Below, piece by piece: positions 1 to 4,951 of a stretch of DNA of 5,009 bases (within the stretch, counting starts at the first letter, position 1; every line of letters starts with the position of its first letter). Under the pieces are notes generated by a model. That model was not told where the DNA came from and searched no databases. It saw only the letters and a list, made by a program, of their open reading frames with translations. The position numbers were made by a program, and so were the translations under genes. The stretch is from Clostridiales bacterium UBA1446. Its GTDB lineage: Bacteria; Bacillota; Clostridia; Oscillospirales; Oscillospiraceae. The stretch is from assembly GCA_002329245.1 (NCBI GenBank), contig DCTG01000027.1, positions 1 through 5,009 of the forward strand, written 5' to 3'.

Positions 1-21
1 ATATCGGCGACCGCCTTGCTG
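1..21. repeat. Left copy of a 21-base sequence shared by both window ends
   Basis: These 21 bases match 4989-5009 at 20 positions. The only difference is g at position 9 here versus a at 4997. In both copies the minus strand reads S-K-A-V-A-D-I in the same frame, and the difference is a synonymous third position (GTC versus GTT, both Val). This is either protein paralogy or the overlap of a circular contig. Confidence 0.75.
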
Positions 22-164
22 ACGGCTGCGCATACGTCGGCGACCAATTCCTTCACCGCCGGGTCCGCGTTCGATTTTTCCAAAGCCTCGTCCAATTGCT
101 TTTTCAGCTGAATGGGGATTCTGTCATATTCGCTTCGGACAAAGGAAAACGTATACTGTGCCAT
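1..164 (-). CDS. Small unknown protein, N-terminal 54 residues (runs off left edge)
   Basis: I do not recognise this protein. The visible part begins MAQYTFSFVRSEYDRIPIQL and continues as a charged, Lys/Glu/Asp/Ala-rich stretch that looks mostly helical (residues about 19-54), with no membrane segment or signal peptide. Three in-frame ATGs lie close together (173, 170, 164). The one at 164 is chosen because a GGAAGGG ribosome site (174-180) sits 9 nt upstream of it, while it is 0 to 3 nt from the others. The gene follows the ferredoxin on the same strand after a 126-nt gap, so it could be the last gene of the oxidoreductase operon or separately transcribed. Its last visible codons (S-K-A-V-A-D, then AT of a probable Ile) match the partial gene at the right edge in the same frame. 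Joining the two would give about 66 residues, so the family is probably short. Function unknown. Confidence 0.7.
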   Translation of the reverse strand, partial: MAQYTFSFVRSEYDRIPIQLKKQLDEALEKSNADPAVKELVADVCAAVSKAVAD

Positions 165-221
165 ATTCATCATCCCTTCCGCCGCTGCGCGCCGGCCCTT
201 AGATTATTCGGGGCATTCCTG

Positions 222-262
222 TCTTATCCCGCGCAGTGGAATCGGATAAGAGGATACTGCGC
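222..262. other. Two interleaved inverted repeats (pseudoknot-like order)
   Basis: TCTTATCC (222-229) is the perfect complement of GGATAAGA (244-251), and GCGCAGT (231-237) is the perfect complement of ACTGCGC (256-262). The order is a-b-a'-b', so the two stems can form together only as an H-type pseudoknot, or else they exclude each other. The element lies between the ferredoxin stop and the small unknown gene, both on the minus strand, so it would be in their shared or leader RNA. No T-tract follows on either strand, so it is not an ordinary terminator. It could also be a protein-binding site. Function is not known. Confidence 0.45.
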
Positions 263-290
263 CCCATGCTCAAAGGTCTGAAAGCAAGCG

Positions 291-632
291 TTATTTTGGA
301 GAATGCAGAACCGAGCGGGGCATATTCTCCATCATCTTTGCAAGCTCCGCGATGTCGCCGTAGTGAAGGCTTCCGGTGCCGCAGTGCTTCACGCAGGAGG
401 GACGGGTATCCTCTCCGGAGGCGATGCGCGGCGCGCAGAGATTGCACTGGGGGGTGAAATAGGCGGTGTAGTCAAAATGGACGCGGTCCGAGTCGGGGTA
501 TTCCGAAATCATTTCCGTGATCCGGATGCCCCAGGTGCCGACCTGGAACTGGTTTTCCTGCTTGCAGGCGATTTCACAGGCGTGGCAGCCGGTGCAGTAA
601 TTCATATCAGCTAAAATACCTTTTTTAGACAT
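291..632 (-). CDS. Small ferredoxin-type [4Fe-4S] electron-transfer subunit of the oxidoreductase
   Basis: This 113-aa soluble protein should carry electrons to or from the molybdopterin enzyme encoded just upstream. It has exactly eight cysteines in a two-cluster layout: C13-x2-C16-x2-C19-x3-C23 (CTGCHACEIAC) and C63-x2-C66 ... C80-x3-C84. By analogy with bacterial ferredoxin folds, C13/C16/C19/C84 would hold one cluster and C23/C63/C66/C80 the other. It is about half the size of DmsB/PsrB-type subunits, which hold four clusters, and has no Tat signal or membrane anchor, so it acts in the cytoplasm. The length and the ending (M-E-N-M-P-R-S-V-L-H-S-P-K) resemble the short dicluster partners often found beside such enzymes, so I do not think it is truncated. 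The start at 632 is supported by an AGGAGAGGAG site (642-651) that abuts the stop codon of the upstream gene, 9 nt before ATG. The 19-nt intergenic gap implies co-transcription and probably coupled translation. Confidence 0.93.
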   Translation of the reverse strand: MSKKGILADMNYCTGCHACEIACKQENQFQVGTWGIRITEMISEYPDSDRVHFDYTAYFTPQCNLCAPRIASGEDTRPSCVKHCGTGSLHYGDIAELAKMMENMPRSVLHSPK

Positions 633-651
633 CGTATCTCACTCCTCTCCT

Positions 652-2937
652 TTACCGCTTGCCCCAGACGCCGACGGGTGGATTGCAGGGGGTGCCTTCG
701 CTCATCTTGACAATGCGGACAAGGGTGGTCTTATAGGCGTTTCCGCCGTAGCCCGTGCGGGCTTGCATTCCGGTCGGGATCAAAACGTTGCAGCCGACTT
801 CCCAGGTGGAGAACAGGTTCGGGGAACGGCCGTCGGTCTCGGGCAGCCACCAGCCGTGCATGCAGGAGATGGTCTTGGGATGGATGCCGGCGTTGATCTT
901 TACCTTGCGGCGGATGCGGCCGCGTTCATTTTCAATCCAGACCCACTCGCCGTTTTCCACCTTGAGGTCGCGGGCGACCGTCGGATGGATTTCCACGTCG
1001 GGATACGGATCGCACTCGCGCAGCCAGGGGATGTTCCGGTGTTCGGAATGGAAGAACACGGGGCTGCGGCGGCCGGACACCATCACCAGCGGATACTTTT
1101 CGAAAAGCTCGGGCGTGCGCACTTCGCTTTCGGGCGGCTCCACATAGAAGGGAAGCGGATGAATCTCATACTCCTCGTGAAGCGTGGAGTAAAACTCGAT
1201 TTTTCCGGTCGGGGTGCGGAAGCCGGGTTTTCCGTCGGGCCGCAGGTATCCTTTTTCGTAGCGGCGGTAGGGGACGGAAGCGGGCCACTTGTCCTCGGTC
1301 GGATACTCCCATCCGCCCTTGGCGGCGAGATCGTCCCAGGTCATGCCGGAATTTTTAATGCGCTCGTTTACGAAATCCTTAAAGGTGGGGTATTTCTCCC
1401 GGAGAGGGGGATTGAAGCGCTTGGCGAGTTCGAAGTTGATTTCCCAGTCCGAGCGGCATTCGCCTACCGTAACGGCGGGCTGGATGAGCTGCAGCGGCTG
1501 GTACCAGGAGCGGAAGCTCTCTTTCTCCATAAACGTGGCGGCAGGCAGGACGATATCCGCGCAGGCCATGGTGGTCGGGTTGTGGAAAAGGTCGACGACC
1601 ACGTTGAATTCCATGTTCATCAGCGCCTTGTAATGCTTGCGCATATCGGCGGCTTGTCCGCCGAACAGGTTGGAGGTCTGAATCCACGCGGACTTGATGG
1701 GATAGGGATCGCCGTCGATCATCTGCTGGACGGCCATGTCGGGCTGGCCCCAGCTGCGCATGTTGGCAAGGTATTTATACCGCTTTGCGCCGATGCGCTT
1801 TTCGTTGATGCGGTCGAGGATATCCTCGCCGTATACGTCCTTGAGCTGCTGGGTGCTGTAGGGGTACTGCGTAATGTCCCAGGCGTTCCGGGCGATGACG
1901 TTGCCGCCGGGCACGTCTAAGTTCCCCGTGATGCACCAGAGGTAGTTGATCGCCTGGGAAACCGAAGTGGCTTCGGGAACCTGGTCGATGGGCAGTCCCC
2001 AGTGGATTGCGGAGGGACGGTTGGTGGCGTAGGCCTTCGTCGCCTCATAAATGACTTCCTCGGGAATCCAGGTGATTTTGGACACCCGCTCGAGCGTGTA
2101 CTGCTTGACTTCTTCCTTCAGCTTATCAAAGCCGTAGGTCCACTTTTCCACGAATTCCTTGTCGTACCATTCGTTTTCAATGATCAGATTCAGCATGCAA
2201 AGCGCGAGCGCGCCGTCGGTGCCGGGCCGGATCTGCAGATAATGCTCCGCGCGCGAGGCGAACCAGGTCCAGCGCGGGTCGATCACGATCAGCTTTGTGC
2301 CGCGCTTCATGCAGTCCACAATCCAGTGACCCTGGAAAGCGTCCGGGCAGCCGGAGGCGGGGTTCTGGGCCCAGATCACGATGTACTTGGGCAGCTCGTA
2401 GCGCGGGTCGTCGAAGCGCTTTTCAAAGAACTGCGAGCAGTCTGCCACGGCGAAGTCGCCCTGTACGCAAACCATGGTGCAAAGGCGCGGCGTATAGCAG
2501 GACTGGCCGGCAAGGCCCAATTGCGTCCAGTTGGGGCTGCCGTAGGAGTAACAAAGGAATGAGATGGGGCCGCCGATATCGCGCCCGGTGCCCTGAATAA
2601 AGATAACGGATTCGGGGCCGTAGTCGCGCTTGAGCTGGGTCCACTTTTTCTCGATGATATCGAAGGCTTCGTCCCAGGAAATGCGCTCAAACTTGCCTTC
2701 TCCACGCTCGCCCACGCGCTTCAGGGGATAAAGAATGCGGTCGGGGTGATTGATGTACTGGGTGCAGGCAAGCAGGCGGGGACAGGCGCGCCCGTGATTC
2801 CAGGGGTGTCCGTAGTCGCCCTCAACCCGGACGATCTTGTCGTCCTTCACATAGAGCTTGACGCCGCAGCCGCCGTGGCACCCGGGGCCCGGAGACCAGG
2901 CTGTGGTGGTTACTACGCGATCGTATTGTGTATTCAT
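652..2937 (-). CDS. Molybdopterin (Mo/W-bisPGD) oxidoreductase, acetylene hydratase-like / DMSO reductase superfamily
   Basis: This 761-aa catalytic subunit should use a Mo or W bis-molybdopterin cofactor and receive electrons through the ferredoxin encoded downstream. Domain order: N-terminal Fe-S domain (about 10-70), molybdopterin-binding core (about 70-520, with HPDRILYPLKRVGERGEGKF, DPRWTWFASRA and IRPGTDGALAL), and C-terminal dinucleotide-binding domain (about 615-745). The cluster motif is C20-x3-C24-x27-C52. The usual first cysteine is absent (P16/G17 stand at its place), leaving three ligands. C147 in GQSCYTPR is my inferred metal ligand; it lies three residues further from the GSPNW motif than the tungsten-ligating Cys of acetylene hydratase. 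The Asp between cluster cysteines that is catalytic in acetylene hydratase corresponds to H21 here, so that activity is unlikely. There is no twin-arginine signal, so the enzyme is cytoplasmic. AAGGAGG (2944-2950) lies 6 nt before ATG. Substrate unknown; a catechol-dehydroxylase-like or other aromatic reduction is a guess. Confidence 0.95.
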   Translation of the reverse strand: MNTQYDRVVTTTAWSPGPGCHGGCGVKLYVKDDKIVRVEGDYGHPWNHGRACPRLLACTQYINHPDRILYPLKRVGERGEGKFERISWDEAFDIIEKKWTQLKRDYGPESVIFIQGTGRDIGGPISFLCYSYGSPNWTQLGLAGQSCYTPRLCTMVCVQGDFAVADCSQFFEKRFDDPRYELPKYIVIWAQNPASGCPDAFQGHWIVDCMKRGTKLIVIDPRWTWFASRAEHYLQIRPGTDGALALCMLNLIIENEWYDKEFVEKWTYGFDKLKEEVKQYTLERVSKITWIPEEVIYEATKAYATNRPSAIHWGLPIDQVPEATSVSQAINYLWCITGNLDVPGGNVIARNAWDITQYPYSTQQLKDVYGEDILDRINEKRIGAKRYKYLANMRSWGQPDMAVQQMIDGDPYPIKSAWIQTSNLFGGQAADMRKHYKALMNMEFNVVVDLFHNPTTMACADIVLPAATFMEKESFRSWYQPLQLIQPAVTVGECRSDWEINFELAKRFNPPLREKYPTFKDFVNERIKNSGMTWDDLAAKGGWEYPTEDKWPASVPYRRYEKGYLRPDGKPGFRTPTGKIEFYSTLHEEYEIHPLPFYVEPPESEVRTPELFEKYPLVMVSGRRSPVFFHSEHRNIPWLRECDPYPDVEIHPTVARDLKVENGEWVWIENERGRIRRKVKINAGIHPKTISCMHGWWLPETDGRSPNLFSTWEVGCNVLIPTGMQARTGYGGNAYKTTLVRIVKMSEGTPCNPPVGVWGKR

Positions 2938-2984
2938 ACCGTTCCTCCTTCAAAAACTGACCGTGGATTGCCGTAAAAGCTCTG

Positions 2985-3014
2985 CCCGCCGCGAACCGGC
3001 GTGGCGGGTTTTTT
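2985..3014 (+). terminator. Rho-independent terminator-like hairpin in the divergent control region
   Basis: A 9-bp stem (2985-2993 with 3000-3008, outer arms CCCGCC/GGCGGG, one G-T wobble at 2991/3002) closes a 6-nt loop and is followed by six T (3009-3014). The polarity is plus: on the minus strand the wobble becomes a C-A mismatch and no T-run directly follows. No plus-strand gene ends just before it, which is odd. It might stop antisense transcription coming through the oxidoreductase gene before it reaches the lysR promoter. On the minus strand the same bases would lie at the very 5' end of the oxidoreductase mRNA as a leader hairpin. Confidence 0.65.
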
Positions 3015-3023
3015 CTGCTTTTC

Positions 3024-3052
3024 AGTATAATCAAAGCGCGGAGAAAAGAGAA
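3024..3052 (-). promoter_or_regulatory. Predicted activator-dependent promoter of the oxidoreductase-ferredoxin operon
   Basis: On the minus strand, a -10 box TATACT (3029-3024, 5 of 6 consensus) is preceded at 17 nt by a poor -35, TTCTCT (3052-3047, 3 of 6). The predicted start is near 3017, giving a leader of about 80 nt. A good -10 with a weak -35 is usual for promoters that need an activator. The dyad at 3070-3092 is centred about 64 bp upstream of this start, the usual position for a LysR recognition site. Inferred from sequence only. Confidence 0.5.
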
Positions 3053-3069
3053 ACAAATAATCCGGCTGT

Positions 3070-3092
3070 ATTGTCAACGAGAAGTTGACAAT
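3070..3092. promoter_or_regulatory. 23-bp dyad, probable LysR operator
   Basis: A perfect inverted repeat, ATTGTCAAC-N5-GTTGACAAT, lies between the divergent genes. Its right arm contains the -35 hexamer of the lysR promoter, so occupancy should repress lysR. Its centre (3081) lies at about -64 for the oxidoreductase promoter, where LysR proteins typically anchor for activation. The symmetric positions that would form the classical T-N11-A are C and G here; T-N13-A (3074/3088) is present instead. A weak half-site resemblance (6 of 9) overlaps the -10 of the oxidoreductase promoter at 3027-3035. Confidence 0.65.
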
Positions 3093-3113
3093 GCTGCCGC
3101 GGCGGGATATAGT
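3085..3113 (+). promoter_or_regulatory. Near-consensus sigma-70/sigma-A promoter of the lysR gene
   Basis: TTGACA (3085-3090, 6 of 6) and TATAGT (3108-3113, 5 of 6) are separated by exactly 17 nt. Transcription should begin near 3120, leaving a leader of about 50 nt to the ATG at 3169. The -35 is embedded in the right arm of the dyad, which fits negative autoregulation. The promoter also rules out the upstream ATG at 3085, which would lie ahead of the transcription start. Confidence 0.75.
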
Positions 3114-3152
3114 TGGGATACGGCTAAGAAGGGAAGAGTGGGACTGTGATCT

Positions 3153-3160
3153 GAGGGGAG
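3153..3160 (+). promoter_or_regulatory. Ribosome binding site that sets the lysR start
   Basis: GAGGGGAG lies 8 nt before the ATG at 3169. It selects this start over the longer in-frame ATG at 3085, which would add 28 residues unlike a LysR N-terminus. Confidence 0.7.
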
Positions 3161-3168
3161 AAAATTTG

Positions 3169-4101
3169 ATGTTGGGTGAAAATCAGGTCAAATGCTTTTT
3201 AAGCCTCTGCGATACGCTGAGTTTTACCGAAACGGCGCAGCAGCTTCACATTACCCGTCAGGCGGTCAGCAAAACGATTGCCGCGCTCGAGCGGGAGCTG
3301 GGAACACTGCTCTTTGCGCGCGGACGGCGGCATGTGGAGCTCACAGAAGCCGGCGCGGCGTGGCGGGACTATTTTCTGCAGGAGGCGGAGCGCTACCGCG
3401 CGGCAAAAGCGGATATCCTGAACCTTTATGGAGGCGAAGCCTTCCAGATTCGCGTGGGATTTCAGAACTATATGCGGTTCGGCCGGGTTCCGAACCGGGC
3501 GTTTTCCCGCATTTCCGCGCGCAGCCCCAAACTGCATATGACGGTCGAGCGGCACTCTCCGGCCGGTCTCATGCACGGCTTGCGGGAAGGGCGGCTTCAA
3601 ATCGTTCTGCTCTGCAGCCGGTTTTACCCGAATCCCGAGGGCATGCACCGCCTCGCGCTGTTCCGGGTGCCTTTGGTCCTGCTTGTATCCCGGCAGCACC
3701 CGCTTGCCCGGGAGGGTGCCACCTGCCGCGATTTTGTCCGGGAGCCTTATCTGTTGGATGCGTTCGAAGGAGAGCGTCCGATCGACCGGGAGCGGCGCCT
3801 GCGGACGGACTTGGACTGCTGCGGGCTAAACCCCTCCCGGGTCATTGTCGTGCCCAACCGGGATTCGGCTTATACTGCGGCGGAGTTAGGGCAGGGCGTG
3901 CTCATCAGCACCGCGCTCAGCCGCTTTATCGGAACCGGGAGCTTGGTATCCTATGAGACCGGCGCTTCGGACACGCTTGTCTGCCTTTGGCGGGAGGATG
4001 AAAAAAACCCGGCGGTGGCGGAGTATGCCCGCTATCTCCGGGAAGGGTATGCGGAAGGTCCGGCGGGAGAAGGCATAAGCGATTTGTTTTCTCGCCAATG
4101 A
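3169..4101 (+). CDS. LysR-family transcriptional regulator
   Basis: This 310-aa DNA-binding regulator is divergent from the oxidoreductase operon and is its likely activator. The N-terminus holds the LysR winged helix-turn-helix (residues about 1-60), with the typical SFTETAQQLHITRQAVSKTI run followed by ALERELGTLLFAR. A linker helix covers about 60-90, and the rest (about 90-290) fits the periplasmic-binding-like co-inducer domain, as in V-G-F-Q-N-Y near 97-102 and FRVPLVLLVSRQHPLAREGA. Length is normal for the family. The start at 3169 is chosen for its ribosome site, the LysR-like N-terminus and the promoter position. Divergent LysR genes commonly control the neighbouring metabolic operon in response to a substrate or pathway intermediate. 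The ligand cannot be told from the sequence. The gene ends with TGA at 4099-4101 and is followed by a strong hairpin. Confidence 0.93.
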   Translation: MLGENQVKCFLSLCDTLSFTETAQQLHITRQAVSKTIAALERELGTLLFARGRRHVELTEAGAAWRDYFLQEAERYRAAKADILNLYGGEAFQIRVGFQNYMRFGRVPNRAFSRISARSPKLHMTVERHSPAGLMHGLREGRLQIVLLCSRFYPNPEGMHRLALFRVPLVLLVSRQHPLAREGATCRDFVREPYLLDAFEGERPIDRERRLRTDLDCCGLNPSRVIVVPNRDSAYTAAELGQGVLISTALSRFIGTGSLVSYETGASDTLVCLWREDEKNPAVAEYARYLREGYAEGPAGEGISDLFSRQ

Positions 4102-4112
4102 CTTTGAAAAAG

Positions 4113-4142
4113 AAAGGCGCGCCGATGCTTTGGCGCGCCTTT
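4113..4142. terminator. Bidirectional terminator between convergent genes
   Basis: A perfect 11-bp stem, AAAGGCGCGCC (4113-4123) with GGCGCGCCTTT (4132-4142), encloses an 8-nt loop just after the lysR stop. On the plus strand the stem ends in TTT and is followed by GATTT. On the minus strand it is followed by a better T-rich tract (complement of 4104-4115). It can therefore end lysR transcripts and also stop any read-through from the acetyltransferase gene. Confidence 0.85.
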
Positions 4143-4162
4143 GATTTCCGCTTAATCGGATC

Positions 4163-4205
4163 GCCCGCGGGAGAGGAAAGAGGTTTCCGACGGGCATATT
4201 TTTTT
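4163..4205 (+). terminator. Possible second (backup) plus-strand terminator
   Basis: An outer stem GCCCG (4163-4167) / CGGGC (4191-4195) and an inner stem GGAAA (4175-4179) / TTTCC (4184-4188) with a 4-nt loop are separated by unpaired bases. They are followed by ATA and seven T (4199-4205). The interrupted stem makes it weaker than the hairpin at 4113-4142. It is in tandem with that hairpin for lysR transcripts. Confidence 0.4.
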
Positions 4206-4220
4206 CAAATCAGATAAGAT

Positions 4221-4249
4221 GAACCGAGAAAAGACGGATCGGTTCGTCT
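4221..4249 (-). terminator. Weak terminator with two competing stems after the acetyltransferase gene
   Basis: On the minus strand, directly after the stop codon, AGACG (4249-4245) can pair with CGTCT (4236-4232) around an 8-nt loop, followed by TTT-C-T. A second stem, GAACCGA (4221-4227) / TCGGTTC (4239-4245), uses overlapping bases and would exclude the first. The 5-bp stem is short, so the call is tentative. Confidence 0.3.
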
Positions 4250-4795
4250 CTAATGACAGCCGCCGCAGGAGCCGCAGCCGTCCGCCGCGCCGCAGGAATC
4301 GCAGCTGCCCGGCTGGGGCGGAAGATCCTTCTGCAGGAGACTGACCCGGCAGGGGAGCCCTTCCGGCTGCCCGGAAACCTCCTCCCAGAATCCGTTTTTG
4401 GAGAGCCAGTCTTTCAGCCACTGCTTGCCCTCGATGACGGCGCAGACAACGGCGACGCCGCCGGTGCTGCGAATCTGCGAAACGGCGTAATCAAGCAGCG
4501 CCTGTCCGCAGCCCTGCCTCTGATAAGCCGGCAGCACGCAAAGCTGCCGCACCTCGAAGACTTCCTCATCCTTTGCGTCGATCTCCGCGAAACCGACCTG
4601 TTCGCTTTCCGAAAACGCGCCTATGAGCTTAACGCCCAAATCGAAATCTTCCTCCAGACGGCTAAGCAGACGGGAATCGTCCGTATCCGGCTGAAAGCCG
4701 TAGTCGGCCGCGACCTGATTGAACGCTTCCAAAATAATCTTCGCGCTGGCTGTGATTTCCTCCCGCGTGATTGCCCTGATTGTAAATTCCGCCAT
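4250..4795 (-). CDS. GNAT-family N-acetyltransferase with a Cys-rich C-terminal tail
   Basis: This 181-aa protein should transfer an acetyl group from acetyl-CoA to an amine; the acceptor is unknown. The GNAT core is clear: N-terminal M-A-E-F-T-I-R-A-I-T, beta-strand VRQLCVLPAYQ, the acetyl-CoA loop Q92-R-Q-G-C-G97 (Q/R-x-x-G-x-G/A), and the late motif WLKDWLSKNGFWE. After the fold ends (about residue 158) comes PPQPGSCDSCGAADGCGSC and so on to the end, with C165, C168, C174, C177, C180 and a terminal H181: a possible metal or Fe-S site, unusual for GNATs. The start at 4795 is chosen because the fold begins there. The in-frame ATG at 4858 would add 21 unrelated residues and lies only about 12 nt past the predicted transcription start. 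The ribosome site is weak (GTGGG), so the start is not certain. The gene is convergent with lysR and has its own promoter, so a link to the oxidoreductase is not implied. Confidence 0.85.
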   Translation of the reverse strand: MAEFTIRAITREEITASAKIILEAFNQVAADYGFQPDTDDSRLLSRLEEDFDLGVKLIGAFSESEQVGFAEIDAKDEEVFEVRQLCVLPAYQRQGCGQALLDYAVSQIRSTGGVAVVCAVIEGKQWLKDWLSKNGFWEEVSGQPEGLPCRVSLLQKDLPPQPGSCDSCGAADGCGSCGGCH

Positions 4796-4875
4796 GTCAT
4801 GCCCACACTTTCCGTTTCTCCCCTCCCGGTCTCGATCCGGCGTTGGGGAGAAGTACATTTATTCTCGTATCCCTT

Positions 4876-4903
4876 AGTATAACCGAAACGGAGAATCCGT
4901 CAA
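4876..4903 (-). promoter_or_regulatory. Predicted promoter of the acetyltransferase gene
   Basis: On the minus strand TTGACG (4903-4898, 5 of 6) and TATACT (4881-4876, 5 of 6) are 16 nt apart. The predicted start is near 4869, giving a leader of about 74 nt to the ATG at 4795. This supports separate transcription from the gene at the right edge. Confidence 0.55.
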
Positions 4904-4917
4904 CGATTTTTAATAAG

Positions 4918-4944
4918 GCGGCTCAGGGGATCCCCCTGAGCCGC
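4918..4944 (-). terminator. Strong hairpin after the right-edge gene, probable terminator
   Basis: A perfect 12-bp stem, GCGGCTCAGGGG (4918-4929) with CCCCTGAGCCGC (4933-4944), has a 3-nt loop (or 11 bp with 5). It lies 7 nt beyond the stop codon of the partial gene at 4952. On the minus strand it is followed by CTTATTAAAAA, a poor T-tract, so termination may be incomplete or the hairpin may serve as an mRNA 3' stabiliser. Confidence 0.6.
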
Positions 4945-4951
4945 TCTCCGA

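Noticed and set aside
763..1920. 385-codon open frame on the plus strand, antisense to the oxidoreductase gene
   Set aside because: The minus-strand frame has clear family motifs over its whole length. This one has no recognisable domain or convincing ribosome site and is expected from GC-biased third positions.
652..2937. Identification as true acetylene hydratase or as formate dehydrogenase
   Set aside because: The acetylene hydratase catalytic Asp is replaced by His and the cluster motif lacks one Cys. There is no in-frame TGA or formate dehydrogenase active-site context around the candidate ligand.
3085..3168. 28-residue N-terminal extension of the LysR protein from an upstream ATG
   Set aside because: The ATG lies within the promoter, ahead of the predicted transcription start, and the extension is unlike LysR N-termini. 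The ATG at 3169 has a good ribosome site.
3192..3956. 254-codon plus-strand frame overlapping lysR in another phase
   Set aside because: It is a shadow of the LysR coding sequence, whose helix-turn-helix and length are typical.
4253..4882. 209-codon plus-strand frame opposite the acetyltransferase
   Set aside because: The minus strand encodes an obvious GNAT fold. The plus frame starts inside the stop region of that gene and resembles nothing known to me.
4898..4904. GTTGAC-like half-site near the acetyltransferase promoter, suggesting control by the same LysR
   Set aside because: It coincides with the -35 hexamer and has no second arm, so promoter consensus explains it.
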